The translations under genes were made by a program, and so were the position numbers. This document shows positions 53,266-62,478 of a stretch of 64,000 nt of DNA, piece after piece. The stretch comes from Shinella zoogloeoides. Lineage in GTDB: Bacteria > Pseudomonadota > Alphaproteobacteria > Rhizobiales > Rhizobiaceae. The notes beneath the pieces were generated by a model, which saw only the letters and a program-made list of their open reading frames with translations, ran no database searches and was not told the DNA's origin. Where the stretch lies: the NCBI RefSeq assembly GCF_033705735.1, contig NZ_CP131130.1, positions 1,739,001-1,803,000 on the forward strand, in the 5' to 3' direction. The first letter of the stretch is position 1. Each line of letters opens with the position of its first letter.

Positions 53266-54684
53266 CTAGAATTCGGGATATCGGGCCAGCCAGTCCGTCG
53301 CCCGCTCATAGGCGGCGGCTGCGGCGAGCACGTCCCGGTCGCCCCGCGCGCGGCCGATGATCTGGATGCCGGCAGGCAGCCCGTTCGCGCCGAAGCCGGC
53401 CGGCATGGCTGCGACGGGAAGCCCGGCGAGCGTCGGGCCGATCACCACCTCCATCCAGCGGTGATAGGTATCCATCGTCCGCCCGTCGATCGCCTTCGGC
53501 CAGTCCAGCTCCGCATCGAAGGGGAAGACCTGCGCGGCGGGCAGGATCAGGAAATCGTAGGTCTCGAAAAGCCCGGCGACATGGCGGTGCCAGTCGCTGC
53601 GGCCGAGCGAGGCGGCGTAGATCTCCGCTCCCGTAAGGTCGTGGCCGTGCTCGATCTCCCAGATCATCTCCGGCTTCATGCGCGCCCGGCGTTTCGGATC
53701 GGCATAGTCGGCGGCCTGCCCGCCGGAAACGAGGAAATGGCGAAGCGTGCGCCAGACCTGCCAGAGCCGCGCCATGTCGAAGCCCGGCGGAACATCCTCC
53801 ACCGAGCAGCCGAGCCGGCGGAAGACGTCGAGCGAGGCACGGCAGAGCTCCAGCACGCCCGGTTCGAAGGGAAGATACCCGCCGAAATCGCCGAGCCAGC
53901 CGATACGGGCGCCGGAAAGATCGCGGCTTCCGTCCAGCGACAGGTCCTCGTCGCGCAGCGAAAGCGGATCGCGCGGGTCGTGCCCGGCCTGGGTCGCAAG
54001 GAGCGCGGCCACATCGGCGACGCTGCGTCCCATCGGTCCGTTGACGGCAAGCTGACCGAGGAAGAGCTCGCTGCCGAGCGAGGGAATCCGGCCGAAGGAC
54101 GGACGGAAGCCCACGACATTGTTGAAGGCCGCAGGGTTGCGCAGCGATCCCATCATGTCGCTGCCGTCGGCGACCGGAAGGATCCGCGCCGCCAGCCCCG
54201 CCGCCGCGCCGCCGGAAGAGCCCCCGGCGCTCTTCGTCCTGTCATAGGGATTGCGGGTGACGCCGAAGACCGGATTGTAGCTGTGCGAGCCGAGCCCCAT
54301 CTCCGGCGCGTTGGTCTTGCCGATGATGATGGCGCCGGCCGCGCGGATGCGCTCGACATGGATGTCGTCATAGTCCGGCACGAAATCCGCGTAGTTCGCA
54401 GAGCCGAAGGAGCAGAGGATGCCCCTTGCCTCGGAAAGGTCCTTTACCGCGAAGGGCATGCCATGCAGCCAGCCACGATAGTTCCCGGCCGCAAGCGCCC
54501 GGTCCGCCTCCTCCGCCTCGGCGAGCAGCGCCTCGGCCGGGCGAAGGCTGACGATGGCGTTGATGCGCGGATTGACCGCCTCGATGCGCGAAAGATAGGC
54601 GGCCATCACCGTGCGGCAATCGAGCCGGCGCTCGGCGATGGCGGCGGAAAGGGCAAGGGCGGAAAGATCGGTGATGTCCTGCAA
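53266..54684 (-). CDS. Amidase, amidase-signature family
   Basis: 472 residues. The Ser-cisSer-Lys triad is readable: Lys81 (AVKDL), cis-Ser156 (SAGGSSGGAAAG) and nucleophile Ser180 (DMMGSLRNP). The spacings of 75 and 24 equal those of the well-studied fatty-acid amide hydrolase. No GatC or GatB neighbours, so not the tRNA amidotransferase. Could hydrolyse amides made by nitrile hydratase, but it is about 31 kb away. TTG start with GGAGCG upstream; no better ATG exists near the homologous N-terminus. Confidence 0.88.
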   Translation of the reverse strand: MQDITDLSALALSAAIAERRLDCRTVMAAYLSRIEAVNPRINAIVSLRPAEALLAEAEEADRALAAGNYRGWLHGMPFAVKDLSEARGILCSFGSANYADFVPDYDDIHVERIRAAGAIIIGKTNAPEMGLGSHSYNPVFGVTRNPYDRTKSAGGSSGGAAAGLAARILPVADGSDMMGSLRNPAAFNNVVGFRPSFGRIPSLGSELFLGQLAVNGPMGRSVADVAALLATQAGHDPRDPLSLRDEDLSLDGSRDLSGARIGWLGDFGGYLPFEPGVLELCRASLDVFRRLGCSVEDVPPGFDMARLWQVWRTLRHFLVSGGQAADYADPKRRARMKPEMIWEIEHGHDLTGAEIYAASLGRSDWHRHVAGLFETYDFLILPAAQVFPFDAELDWPKAIDGRTMDTYHRWMEVVIGPTLAGLPVAAMPAGFGANGLPAGIQIIGRARGDRDVLAAAAAYERATDWLARYPEF

Positions 54685-54751
54685 GGTCGGCGCTCCGGCA
54701 ATCGTCTGATGCTAGAGCTAGCAGGCAGAGGCAGGCAGCGCCAGCCCGTCC

Positions 54752-55855
54752 CTAGCGCCGCGCCGCGCGCCGTTCGTCCAGCACCTCGGCCGCCTCCAGC
54801 AAGGTGGCGAAAAGGTAGGAGATCTTGTCGCTGCGCGTCTCGCCGTACCAGATCTGCGGCACCATCACGCGGAAGCGCGTTTCGAGGAGGTCGGCCAGCG
54901 CCTCCGTGTCGCCCATCCATTCCAGCATGTCGGCATAGAGGTTCATCACGCTCGGCGCCGGGAAGCGCGCCAGAAGGTCCTCGAACCCCTGCTTGACGAG
55001 GGCGGGATCGCACAGCGTATCGGCAAGCTGGTGGTCGCCGACATTGGTGTTCGTCTGATGGATCAGCGCATAGAAGCCGAGGCCGAAGCGGTCACCGGTC
55101 AGTTCCGCCGCCCGCCGGGCGAAATCCTCGAGGTCCCGCGCGTTCCGGCCCAGCCAGCGCGGCAGGATCATGCGGGCATGGGCGCGGCAGAGGTCAATAT
55201 TGTAGCGGTCGAGTAGCCATGCCCGCTCGAAGCGCGCCTTGAACGTCTCGAAACTGCCCTCGTTCGCCGAACGGCGATAATCGCTCATGCGCCAGCTGAA
55301 ATCCTTCGGATCGGCATGGCTGTCGAGAACGGCGTCCGCCTCCTTCAGCAGCGCTTCGAAGCCCTTCCACTGGTCAGTCGTCACCTCGTGCCCCCAGGCC
55401 GTGCCGCGCCGCATGAAGGCGGCGGTGCGCAGCGCATCGGCATAGGTCGCAGCGGAAAAGGCCGAGGGACTGCGCTCGAAGAACGCCCGGAAGGGCGCCA
55501 GCATGTCGCCCTGCGGCGGCGCAGCACCCGCATCGTCCGGCAGGCCCGAAAAGGGCTCCAGGAACCAGTCCCTGACGAGCGCATAGAGCGGCTTGCCGTT
55601 CGCAGCGATGGTGCCGCTCGCCCGCGCCGTCTCGAAGGCCTGACGATAGGCCTCAAAATCCCCCCGTCCCCATGCGGCGCGCATCGCATCGCGCTGCGGA
55701 ACGAGGTCCGGCAACTCGTCGTGCAGCTCGACGAGATAGAGGTCATAATCGCGGACGAGGCTGCCTTCCAGCGACAGCGGCTCTTCTCCCCCAACGCCGG
55801 TCGGGCGGGTGGCATTCCGGTTGCGCCAGGCGCTGAAAATATCCTTGAAACCCAT
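54752..55855 (-). CDS. Hypothetical protein, 367 residues
   Basis: I do not recognise the family. Soluble, helix-rich, rich in Trp/Arg/Asp. Repeating pieces such as ADALRTAAFMRRGTAWG, FKARFERAWLLDRYNIDLCRAHARMILPRWLGRNARDLEDFA and FYALIHQTNTNVG suggest an all-alpha repeat (TPR-like) fold. The opening GFKDIFSAWRNRN is short and basic. No signal peptide. ATG start with weak GGGGGATC upstream. It sits upstream of, and on the same strand as, the amidase gene, with 67 bases between. Confidence 0.7.
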   Translation of the reverse strand: MGFKDIFSAWRNRNATRPTGVGGEEPLSLEGSLVRDYDLYLVELHDELPDLVPQRDAMRAAWGRGDFEAYRQAFETARASGTIAANGKPLYALVRDWFLEPFSGLPDDAGAAPPQGDMLAPFRAFFERSPSAFSAATYADALRTAAFMRRGTAWGHEVTTDQWKGFEALLKEADAVLDSHADPKDFSWRMSDYRRSANEGSFETFKARFERAWLLDRYNIDLCRAHARMILPRWLGRNARDLEDFARRAAELTGDRFGLGFYALIHQTNTNVGDHQLADTLCDPALVKQGFEDLLARFPAPSVMNLYADMLEWMGDTEALADLLETRFRVMVPQIWYGETRSDKISYLFATLLEAAEVLDERRAARR

Positions 55856-56135
55856 GTCGCGTGATCCCCCCGCCAGCCGGGAAACGATCTACCCGTCCCG
55901 CAATCGGAGAGGCAGCAGGACAGACGTTCACAACCGGGCGACTATTCGTGGCTATCACCGTTTTTTGAAGAACGCACGCTCTTTCCGCGCTTCATGCGTG
56001 ATGCATTTCTCGTCCGACAGGGACCGGAAGGGTGACGGCAAACATGTTCCCGGCGGAACAACCTTGCGGCGTCTTGCCTGCGAGAATGCCATCGGATGAA
56101 TGGTTCATCCTTTGACATGAAGAGAGGATATTGAA

Positions 56136-56369
56136 ATGCGCAAGTTCATCCTGTCAGCCGTGGTCGCCATCGCCGCAGCGCTCTCCTTCGCCGCCCCCTC
56201 GCAGGCCGCCGGTTCCTATGGCGGCGGCTATGGCCACGGCTGGGGCGGCCATCACCGCCATGTCTCGCACTATTACGGCCATCACCATCGCCACTGCCAT
56301 TGGAAGAAGGTCAAGCGCTACAACAAGTGGGGCCATGTCGTCATCAAGCGCGTGAGGGTCTGCCGCTAA
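56136..56369 (+). CDS. Small secreted His/Gly-rich protein
   Basis: 77 residues. Signal peptide MRKFILSAVVAIAAALSFAAPSQA with a clear AxA cleavage site. The mature part has eleven histidines (GHGWGGHHRHVSHYYGHHHRHCHW) followed by a basic end (KKVKRYNKWGHVVIKRVRVCR) with a second cysteine. Probably periplasmic and able to bind metal. Strong AGAGAGGA ribosome site and its own terminator, so a single-gene transcript. Small proteins of this look are common in rhizobia and unstudied as far as I know. Confidence 0.75.
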   Translation: MRKFILSAVVAIAAALSFAAPSQAAGSYGGGYGHGWGGHHRHVSHYYGHHHRHCHWKKVKRYNKWGHVVIKRVRVCR

Positions 56370-56398
56370 GCGCCGGCCTCATCGACGGAACCGCCATG

Positions 56399-56425
56399 CC
56401 CCGGTTGCGCCGCGACCGGGGTTTT
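56399..56425 (+). terminator. Terminator of the His-rich protein gene
   Basis: Stem CCCCGGT/ACCGGGG with a nine-base loop and TTTT, about 30 bases after the stop. Confidence 0.8.
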
Positions 56426-56464
56426 CGCGACGGCCGGGATTTTAGCAAAGGTATGGGCGCATGC

Positions 56465-57130
56465 CTATTCCGGCCGCGGTCCCTGCGGGGTGATATGGTT
56501 CGGAAAGGCGGTGGCGAGGAAGGCGACAGCCGCCTCCAGTGCCTTCTCCCGCGTGGTGCCGTCACCCATCGTCAGGCGCAGCCACAGGCCTTCCAGCAGG
56601 GTGCAAAGAGCGAGTGCGACCGCTTCCGGCTGGAAGGCGTAGCCACCCTCCGCCTTGAGGCCGGCGCAGAGCGAGATCACCGTCTCCTGATACTTGACGT
56701 CGCGCGCGCCGCAGAGCGCCTGGTAGGTCGGCCGCGACTTCGCCTCGCCCCAGAAGGCGCACCAGGCCGCCAGCTTGCGTCTCGTGCAGATCCTGCGGTC
56801 GAAATCGGCGTGGACGAGTGCCCAGATCCGGGCCGCCGGGCTCTCTCCCGCCTTCTCCAGCGCCGCGTTCCAATGGTCCGAATACTCCTCGGACATGAAC
56901 TGCAGCGTGGCGACGAGCAGGTTTTCCTTGCTCTCGAAATGGAAGTTCACGATGCCGCGGGAAAGGCCGGCGCCATCGGCGACGTCGGCAAGCGTCGTGT
57001 CGGAATAGCCGCGCTTGGCAAGCGAATCGATCGTCGCCTCGATGAGCTGCTGCCGGCGCGTCGCCTTTGGGGCCTTGCGTACCCGTTTCTCGCCTTCGCC
57101 CGAGCCCTGTTCAGCCCCGCCTGCCCGCAT
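56465..57130 (-). CDS. TetR family regulator, BetI-like
   Basis: 221 residues. The N-terminal helix-turn-helix (RRQQLIEATIDSLAKRGYSDTTLADVADGAGLSRGIVNFHFESKENLL, about 25-72) and the C-terminal (CAFWGEAKSRPTYQAL, LCTLLEGLWLRLTMGDG) follow the BetI pattern of choline-responsive repressors. No betaine genes lie in the window, so it may be a paralogue with another ligand. The first 24 residues are basic and low complexity. ATG at 57130; a TTG further up is open. Confidence 0.82.
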   Translation of the reverse strand: MRAGGAEQGSGEGEKRVRKAPKATRRQQLIEATIDSLAKRGYSDTTLADVADGAGLSRGIVNFHFESKENLLVATLQFMSEEYSDHWNAALEKAGESPAARIWALVHADFDRRICTRRKLAAWCAFWGEAKSRPTYQALCGARDVKYQETVISLCAGLKAEGGYAFQPEAVALALCTLLEGLWLRLTMGDGTTREKALEAAVAFLATAFPNHITPQGPRPE

Positions 57131-57225
57131 CTTCGCCGTCACCCTGCCTCGCTTGTGCGCAGAAGAGCGGGACAATGCGCCCCGCTGTCAAGAACCTTCT
57201 GCGACAGGCAGGCAGCGGGCGCCAC

Positions 57226-57849
57226 TCAGCCGGAGGGCGCGTGCGAGCCATAGGTGCGGAAAAGGCGGCGCAGGGCCTCCGTCCCCTCGCCTGCGATATC
57301 GAACCTGCGACCGAACAGCAGCCATTCCGAACAGAGCCCCTTGAGGACCCAGCGCAGCATGGATGCGGCGGAGCGGGGCGTCCAGCAGGCGCAGAGCTGG
57401 CCCTGCCGCTCAGCCTTGGCGAAGGCCGTTTCCAGCGTCTGCATGTGCTCGTCGTCGATGTCGTTCTGGCGCTCGGAGATACGGGCGAATTCGCCGGTGG
57501 CGTCGCAACGCAGGAGGATCGACAGGATGCGCTGGCGATGCTCGTCGGCGGCCAAGAGTTCCAGCCATTCCTTGCCGACCCGCTCCAGAACGGCGAGCAC
57601 GTCGACATTCTCCGCCTCCAGCTCGCGGGCGATCAGGTCTTCCTGCGGCAGGGGAAGCGAATCGTAGAGTTCCAGCACGAGGTCCGCCCGGTTGGCGAAG
57701 TGCCAGTAGATGGCGCCGCGGGTGACCCCCGCGGCGCGCGCCACATCCTCCATGGAGGCATGGGCGACACCTTTTTCGTAGAAGACCTTCTCGGCCGCCA
57801 GCAGGATCTGCTGGCGGGTTTCCTTGGCCTCCGCCTTGGTCCGGCGCAT
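57226..57849 (-). CDS. TetR family repressor of the efflux operon (SmeR/AcrR-like)
   Basis: 207 residues. Helix-turn-helix TRQQILLAAEKVFYEKGVAHASMEDVARAAGVTRGAIYWHFANRADL is almost an AcrR/TtgR consensus; the C-terminal drug-binding region is typical. It is the third gene of adaptor-pump-regulator, six bases after the pump stop, as in the Sinorhizobium smeA-smeB-smeR operon. The AcrR-like operator at 62404-62427 is its obvious site. ATG start. Identity with SmeR itself is inferred from order and family. Confidence 0.88.
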   Translation of the reverse strand: MRRTKAEAKETRQQILLAAEKVFYEKGVAHASMEDVARAAGVTRGAIYWHFANRADLVLELYDSLPLPQEDLIARELEAENVDVLAVLERVGKEWLELLAADEHRQRILSILLRCDATGEFARISERQNDIDDEHMQTLETAFAKAERQGQLCACWTPRSAASMLRWVLKGLCSEWLLFGRRFDIAGEGTEALRRLFRTYGSHAPSG

Positions 57850-57855
57850 GGCGGC

Positions 57856-60800
57856 CTACTCCGCCGGGCTTGCGGCCGGAGCCGGCTCCTCTTTCTTCTT
57901 CCCGTAGCCGAACAGCTTCATCACGAAGACGAAGAAGACCGGCACGAAGAAGATGGCGAGCACCGTGGCGGTGATCATGCCGCCCATGACGCCGGTGCCG
58001 ATGGCCCGCTGGCTGCCCGCGCTGGCGCCCGTCGCGATGGCGAGCGGCAGAACGCCGAGCGTGAAGGCGAGCGAGGTCATCAGGATCGGGCGGAAGCGCA
58101 GGTGGCAGGCCTCGATGGTCGCCTCGATCAGCGACCGGCCGTCCGCCATCAGTTCCTTGGCGAACTCGATGATCAGGATCGCGTTCTTCGCCGAAAGGCC
58201 GATGATCGCGATGAGGCCCACCTTGAAGTACACGTCGTTCGACATGTCGCGGAGCGTCACTGCGATGACCGCGCCGATGACGCCGAGCGGCACGACGAGG
58301 ATGACCGCGAACGGGATCGACCAGCTCTCATAGAGCGCCGCAAGGCACAGGAACACCAGGAGGATCGAGAGACCGACGAGGATCGGCGCCTGCGAACCCG
58401 ACTGGATTTCCTGCAGCGACTGCCCCGTCCACTCGTAGCCGAAGCCCGGCGGCAGCTGAGCGGCAAGCCGCTCCATCTCGGTGATGGCATCGCCCGAGGA
58501 GAAGCCCGGCTTGGTGTCGCCGCTGATGCGGATCGACGGATAGCCGTTATAGCCCACGGTCTGCGTCGGCGCCTTCACCCATTCGGCGGTCGCGAATGCC
58601 GAGATCGGAACCATCCCGCCCTTGGAATTGCGGACGTTGAGGTTGAGGAGGTCGGCGATCTGCATGCGTTCGTTCTGGTCCGCCTGGACCGTCACGCGCT
58701 GCATGCGTCCCGCATTCGGGAAGTCGTTGACGTAGGTCGAGCCCAGATTGGTCGAGATCGTCGTGTTGATGTCCGCGAAGGTCACGCCGAAGGTGTTGGC
58801 CTTCTCGCGGTCGATCACGATGTTGACCTGCGCGGCGTCCGGCATCCCGTCGACGCGCACGCCCGTGATGACGTTGCTCTTGCCGGCAAGATCGAGGAGC
58901 TGAGCCGTCGCGGCCGAAAGGGCCTGCTGGCCGAGGCCGCCGCGGTCCTGGAGACGGAAGGAGAAGCCGCCCGTCGTGCCGAGGCCCTGGATCGGCGGCG
59001 GCGACAGCGCGAAGCTGATCGCATCCTTGATCTGGCTCATCGCCATGCTGGCGCGCCCTGCGATCGACTGGGCCGAATCGTCCGGTCCGCGCACGCTCCA
59101 GTCCTTCAGCGTCACGAAGGCAAGACCTGCATTCTGGCCCGCGCCGAAGAACGAGAAGCCATTGATGCCGACGATGGTGTCGACCGCCGGCTCCTTGCCG
59201 AAGATCTTCTCGGTCTGCGAAAGCACTTCGTCCGTACGGTGGCCGGTCGCCTCCGAGGGAAGCTGCATCATGACGATCACGAAGCCCTGGTCTTCGTCCG
59301 GCAGGAACGAGGACGGCAGCTTCATGAACATGTAGCCGAGGCCGGCGAGGATCGCGAGATAGATCACCATCACGCGGCCTGCCTTGCGGACCAGCCAGCC
59401 GACCGTGCCGCTATAGCCTCTCGAGCTGCGGTCGAAGCTGCGGTTGAACCAGCCGAAGAAGCCACGCTTCTCGTGATGGTGTCCCTTCGGAACCTGCTTG
59501 AGGAAGCTGCCGGCGAGCGCCGGGGTCAGCGACAAGGCGAGGAAGGCCGAGAAGAGGATCGAGACGACCATCGTCAGCGAGAACTGCTGGTAGATGACGC
59601 CGACCGCACCGGGGAAGAAGCCCATCGGAATGAACACCGAGGCGAGCACCAGCGTGATGCCGATGACGGCGCCGGTGATCTGCTTCATCGCCTTGCGGGT
59701 CGCCTCCTTGGGAGGCAGCCCCTCTTCCGACATGATGCGCTCGACGTTCTCCACGACGATGATCGCATCGTCCACGAGAATGCCGATGGCGAGCACCATG
59801 GCGAACATGGTCAGGACGTTGATCGAGAATCCCATAGCGAGCATGACGGCACAGGTACCGAGCAGCGCGACCGGAACGACGAGCGTCGGGATGATCGTGT
59901 AGCGGATGTTCTGCAGGAACAGGAACATCACGAGGAACACGAGGCCGACGGCTTCGAGCAGCGTATGCAGAACCTTCTCGATCGACACCTTCACGAAGGG
60001 CGACGTGTCGTAGGGGATCGAATATTCTATGCCCGGCGGGAAGAACTTCGCCAGTTCATCCATGCGCGCCTTGATCGCTTCGGACGTCGCCATGGCGTTG
60101 CCGCTCGGCGAAAGCTGAACGCCGATGGCGGCGGAAGGCTGGCCGTTGAGGCGCGTCGAGAACGAATAGGTCTCGCCGCCCACTTCGACACGCGCCACGT
60201 CGCGCAGGCGCACGGCCGAACCGTCCGCATTGGCGCGCAGCACGATGGCGCCGAACTCCTCCGGCGTCGTGAGCTGGCCCTTGATGTTGACGGGAGCTGC
60301 GATCTGCTGGGTGATCGGGTTCGGCTGGGCACCGATGCTGCCGGCCGCGATCTGCGCGTTCTGCGCCTGCACGGCGGCGGTGACGTCCGCGGCCGTCAGG
60401 TTGAGGCCGAGCATCTTGGCCGGATCGAGCCAGACGCGCATGGAGCGCTGGGTCGCGAAGAGCTGCGCACGACCGACGCCGGGCACGCGCTGGATTTCCG
60501 ACAGGATGTTGCGGTTCAGGTAGTCGCCGAGGCTGATGGCGTCCATCGAGCCGTCGGTGGAGGTAAGCGAGACAATCAGCAGGAAGCCGGAGCCGGCTTC
60601 TTCGACCTGCACGCCCTGGCGGCGGACCGAATCGGGAAGACGCGGCTCGACGCGGCTGACGCGGTTCTGCACGTCGACCGAGGCCTGGCTCGGATCGGTG
60701 CCCGGCGCGAAGGTGATGTTGATTTCGGCCGAACCGGCGGCACTGGAGGTCGATTCGAAGTAGAGCAGGCCGTCGACGCCGTTCAGCTCATCCTCGATGA

Positions 60801-60990
60801 GCTTGGTGACGCTCTGGTAGGTGTCCTGCGAGGACGCGCCGGAATAGGTCGTCGAGACCGAGATCTGCGGCGGGGCGACGTTCGGATATTGCGCGATCGG
60901 CAGGAGCGGGATGGAGATGGCGCCGGCGATCATGATGAAGATCGCGACGACCCAGGCGAAAATCGGCCTGTCGATAAAGAAACTGGGCAT
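57856..60990 (-). CDS. RND multidrug efflux permease, AcrB/SmeB-like
   Basis: 1044 residues. Starts MPSFFIDRPIFAWVVAIFIMIAGAISIPLLPIAQYP, the AcrB signature. Proton-relay Asp pair in GILVDDAIIVVENVERI (TM4) and Lys in IGLSAKNAILIIEFAKEL (TM10) intact; porter-domain segments LGLNLTAADVTAAVQAQNAQIAAGSIG and TFGVTFADINTTISTNLGSTYVNDF present. C-terminal tail short. Middle gene of the efflux operon, 11 bases after the adaptor. Likely exports lipophilic drugs and plant compounds, by analogy. Confidence 0.95.
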   Translation of the reverse strand: MPSFFIDRPIFAWVVAIFIMIAGAISIPLLPIAQYPNVAPPQISVSTTYSGASSQDTYQSVTKLIEDELNGVDGLLYFESTSSAAGSAEINITFAPGTDPSQASVDVQNRVSRVEPRLPDSVRRQGVQVEEAGSGFLLIVSLTSTDGSMDAISLGDYLNRNILSEIQRVPGVGRAQLFATQRSMRVWLDPAKMLGLNLTAADVTAAVQAQNAQIAAGSIGAQPNPITQQIAAPVNIKGQLTTPEEFGAIVLRANADGSAVRLRDVARVEVGGETYSFSTRLNGQPSAAIGVQLSPSGNAMATSEAIKARMDELAKFFPPGIEYSIPYDTSPFVKVSIEKVLHTLLEAVGLVFLVMFLFLQNIRYTIIPTLVVPVALLGTCAVMLAMGFSINVLTMFAMVLAIGILVDDAIIVVENVERIMSEEGLPPKEATRKAMKQITGAVIGITLVLASVFIPMGFFPGAVGVIYQQFSLTMVVSILFSAFLALSLTPALAGSFLKQVPKGHHHEKRGFFGWFNRSFDRSSRGYSGTVGWLVRKAGRVMVIYLAILAGLGYMFMKLPSSFLPDEDQGFVIVMMQLPSEATGHRTDEVLSQTEKIFGKEPAVDTIVGINGFSFFGAGQNAGLAFVTLKDWSVRGPDDSAQSIAGRASMAMSQIKDAISFALSPPPIQGLGTTGGFSFRLQDRGGLGQQALSAATAQLLDLAGKSNVITGVRVDGMPDAAQVNIVIDREKANTFGVTFADINTTISTNLGSTYVNDFPNAGRMQRVTVQADQNERMQIADLLNLNVRNSKGGMVPISAFATAEWVKAPTQTVGYNGYPSIRISGDTKPGFSSGDAITEMERLAAQLPPGFGYEWTGQSLQEIQSGSQAPILVGLSILLVFLCLAALYESWSIPFAVILVVPLGVIGAVIAVTLRDMSNDVYFKVGLIAIIGLSAKNAILIIEFAKELMADGRSLIEATIEACHLRFRPILMTSLAFTLGVLPLAIATGASAGSQRAIGTGVMGGMITATVLAIFFVPVFFVFVMKLFGYGKKKEEPAPAASPAE

Positions 60991-61001
60991 AGTCCGGATC
61001 C

Positions 61002-62318
61002 TTACTTTGCCTGCTCGGTCTTGGCGGCATCGCCGCCTTCGGCCTTGCCGGCATCGCCGGTCTTGGCGGCACCTTCGCCGCCCTCAGCCTTGCCAGCCGG
61101 GGCAGCGCCCTCGGTCTTGGCATCCTTGCCGGCTTCCGCAGCGCCGCCTTCGGCGGGCGTCTTGGCAGCGTTGGCGACAGCATTCGGGTCCCATTCGGAC
61201 GGCACGACTTCAGCGCCCGGCTGGACCTTCTGGAAGCCCTCGACGATGATCTTCTCGCCGTCCTTCAGGCCTTCGGTGATGACCCAGCGCGTGCCGGCGG
61301 CACGGCCGACGTGAACCGGACGCGGACCGGCCTTGTTGTCGGCGGAAACGACATAGACGAGCGCACTGCCCGAGGCGTCGCGCTGCACGGCCTGCTGCGG
61401 CACGAGAACGGCGCCCCTCTCGATGCCCTGTTCGATCTGCACGCGCACATACATGCCCGGCAGGAGGTCGCCATCGGGATTCGGGAATTCGCCGCGCAGC
61501 GTCACCTGGCCGGTCGATTCGTCGACGGCCGCTTCGGAGAACAGCAGCTTGCCCGGCTGCGCATAGGTCGAACCGTCGTCGAGCATCAGCGTGACGTCGG
61601 CCGAATTGTTGTCGGCCATCAGGTCGCCGTCCTGCAGCGCCTTGCGCAGGCGGATGAGGTCGGTCGCCGACTGGGTGAAGTCGGCATAGACCGGATCGAG
61701 CTGCTGGATGGTCGCCAGGTTCTCCGTGCCGTTGGCCGAGACCAGCGCGCCTTCGGTGATGAGCGCGCGGCCGATTCGGCCGCTGATCGGCGCCTTCACC
61801 TCGGTATATTCGAGATTGAGCTTGGCCGTCGCGAGACCGGCTTCCGCGATCGCGACATCGGCATCGGCCTGCGCCAGCTTGGCGACGGCGTCGTCATAAG
61901 CCTGTGCGGAAGCGACGTTGGACTTCCGGAGCTGCTCCTGGCGAACGGTGTCGTTCTTCGCCTGGGCCTGTACGGCCTTGGCGCGGCGCAACGTCGCCTC
62001 GGCGCTTTCGACCTGCACCTGGAACGGCGCCGGATCGATGCGGTAGAGCACGTCGCCTTCCTTGACCAGCGAGCCCTGCTCGAAGACGCGTTCGATGACG
62101 ATGCCCGTCGCGCGCGGACGAACTTCGGCCGTGCGCGTCGCCGCGATGCGGCCCGGCAGGTCGTTGGTGATCGGCACGTCTTCCGCCTTGACGGTGATGG
62201 TGGCCACCTGCGGCGGCGGGAAGCCCCCCGCTCCCTGCGGCGCCTGTTCGTCCTTACAGCCGGCGAGAATCATGAGGGCGCCAAAGGTCGCAATCGAAAT
62301 CGGTCTCGTAAAACGCAT
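61002..62318 (-). CDS. RND periplasmic adaptor lipoprotein, AcrA/SmeA-like
   Basis: 438 residues. Lipoprotein signal with lipobox LAGC, Cys21. Lipoyl halves (DLPGRIAATRTAEVRPRATGIVIERVFEQGSLVKEGDVLYRIDP and YTEVKAPISGRIGRALITEGALV) flank a coiled coil, followed by beta-barrel and membrane-proximal domains. The last 60 or so residues are an unusual Ala/Gly/Glu/Lys tail (repeats of AEGG and AKT) not needed for the fold. ATG used because GGAAGAA precedes it. First gene of the operon, below an AcrR-type operator. Confidence 0.93.
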   Translation of the reverse strand: MRFTRPISIATFGALMILAGCKDEQAPQGAGGFPPPQVATITVKAEDVPITNDLPGRIAATRTAEVRPRATGIVIERVFEQGSLVKEGDVLYRIDPAPFQVQVESAEATLRRAKAVQAQAKNDTVRQEQLRKSNVASAQAYDDAVAKLAQADADVAIAEAGLATAKLNLEYTEVKAPISGRIGRALITEGALVSANGTENLATIQQLDPVYADFTQSATDLIRLRKALQDGDLMADNNSADVTLMLDDGSTYAQPGKLLFSEAAVDESTGQVTLRGEFPNPDGDLLPGMYVRVQIEQGIERGAVLVPQQAVQRDASGSALVYVVSADNKAGPRPVHVGRAAGTRWVITEGLKDGEKIIVEGFQKVQPGAEVVPSEWDPNAVANAAKTPAEGGAAEAGKDAKTEGAAPAGKAEGGEGAAKTGDAGKAEGGDAAKTEQAK

Positions 62319-62373
62319 GGGTTCTTCCATAGGCGATGTCGGCAAAAGGCCGGCAAGGAGCTGAAAACGTGAA

Positions 62374-62401
62374 GATGCGGTGACCGCAGGATCACCGCAT
62401 C
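62374..62401. promoter_or_regulatory. Leader hairpin of the second efflux operon
   Basis: Perfect 10-bp inverted repeat GATGCGGTGA/TCACCGCATC with an eight-base loop, in the untranslated leader between the operator and the adaptor start. No T-run, so not a simple terminator; may affect mRNA stability or be a second protein site. Confidence 0.5.
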
Positions 62402-62403
62402 GC

Positions 62404-62427
62404 AACATACAAACAAGGCTGTATGTT
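62404..62427. promoter_or_regulatory. AcrR-type operator of the efflux operon
   Basis: AACATACA and TGTATGTT are perfect inverted 8-mers around an eight-base spacer, close to the known E. coli AcrR site. A candidate promoter on the minus strand (TTGTCA, 17 bases, TACAGC) overlaps it, as expected for a repressor. The operon's own TetR protein is the likely ligand-responsive binder. Confidence 0.75.
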
Positions 62428-62478
62428 AGTTTCTGTCTTTTGACAACTGAGGATAGCCGCGAGAAAGGCAGCAATCCA

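Noticed and set aside
57067..61314. A very long open frame on the plus strand opposite the efflux pump and TetR genes
   Set aside because: Its product is His/Arg/Asp/Gly-rich without domains and mirrors the minus-strand genes codon by codon. It is the usual antisense open frame of high-GC coding sequence.
62374..62401. Intrinsic terminator in the second efflux leader
   Set aside because: No T-run on either strand and it lies inside the leader before the coding start.
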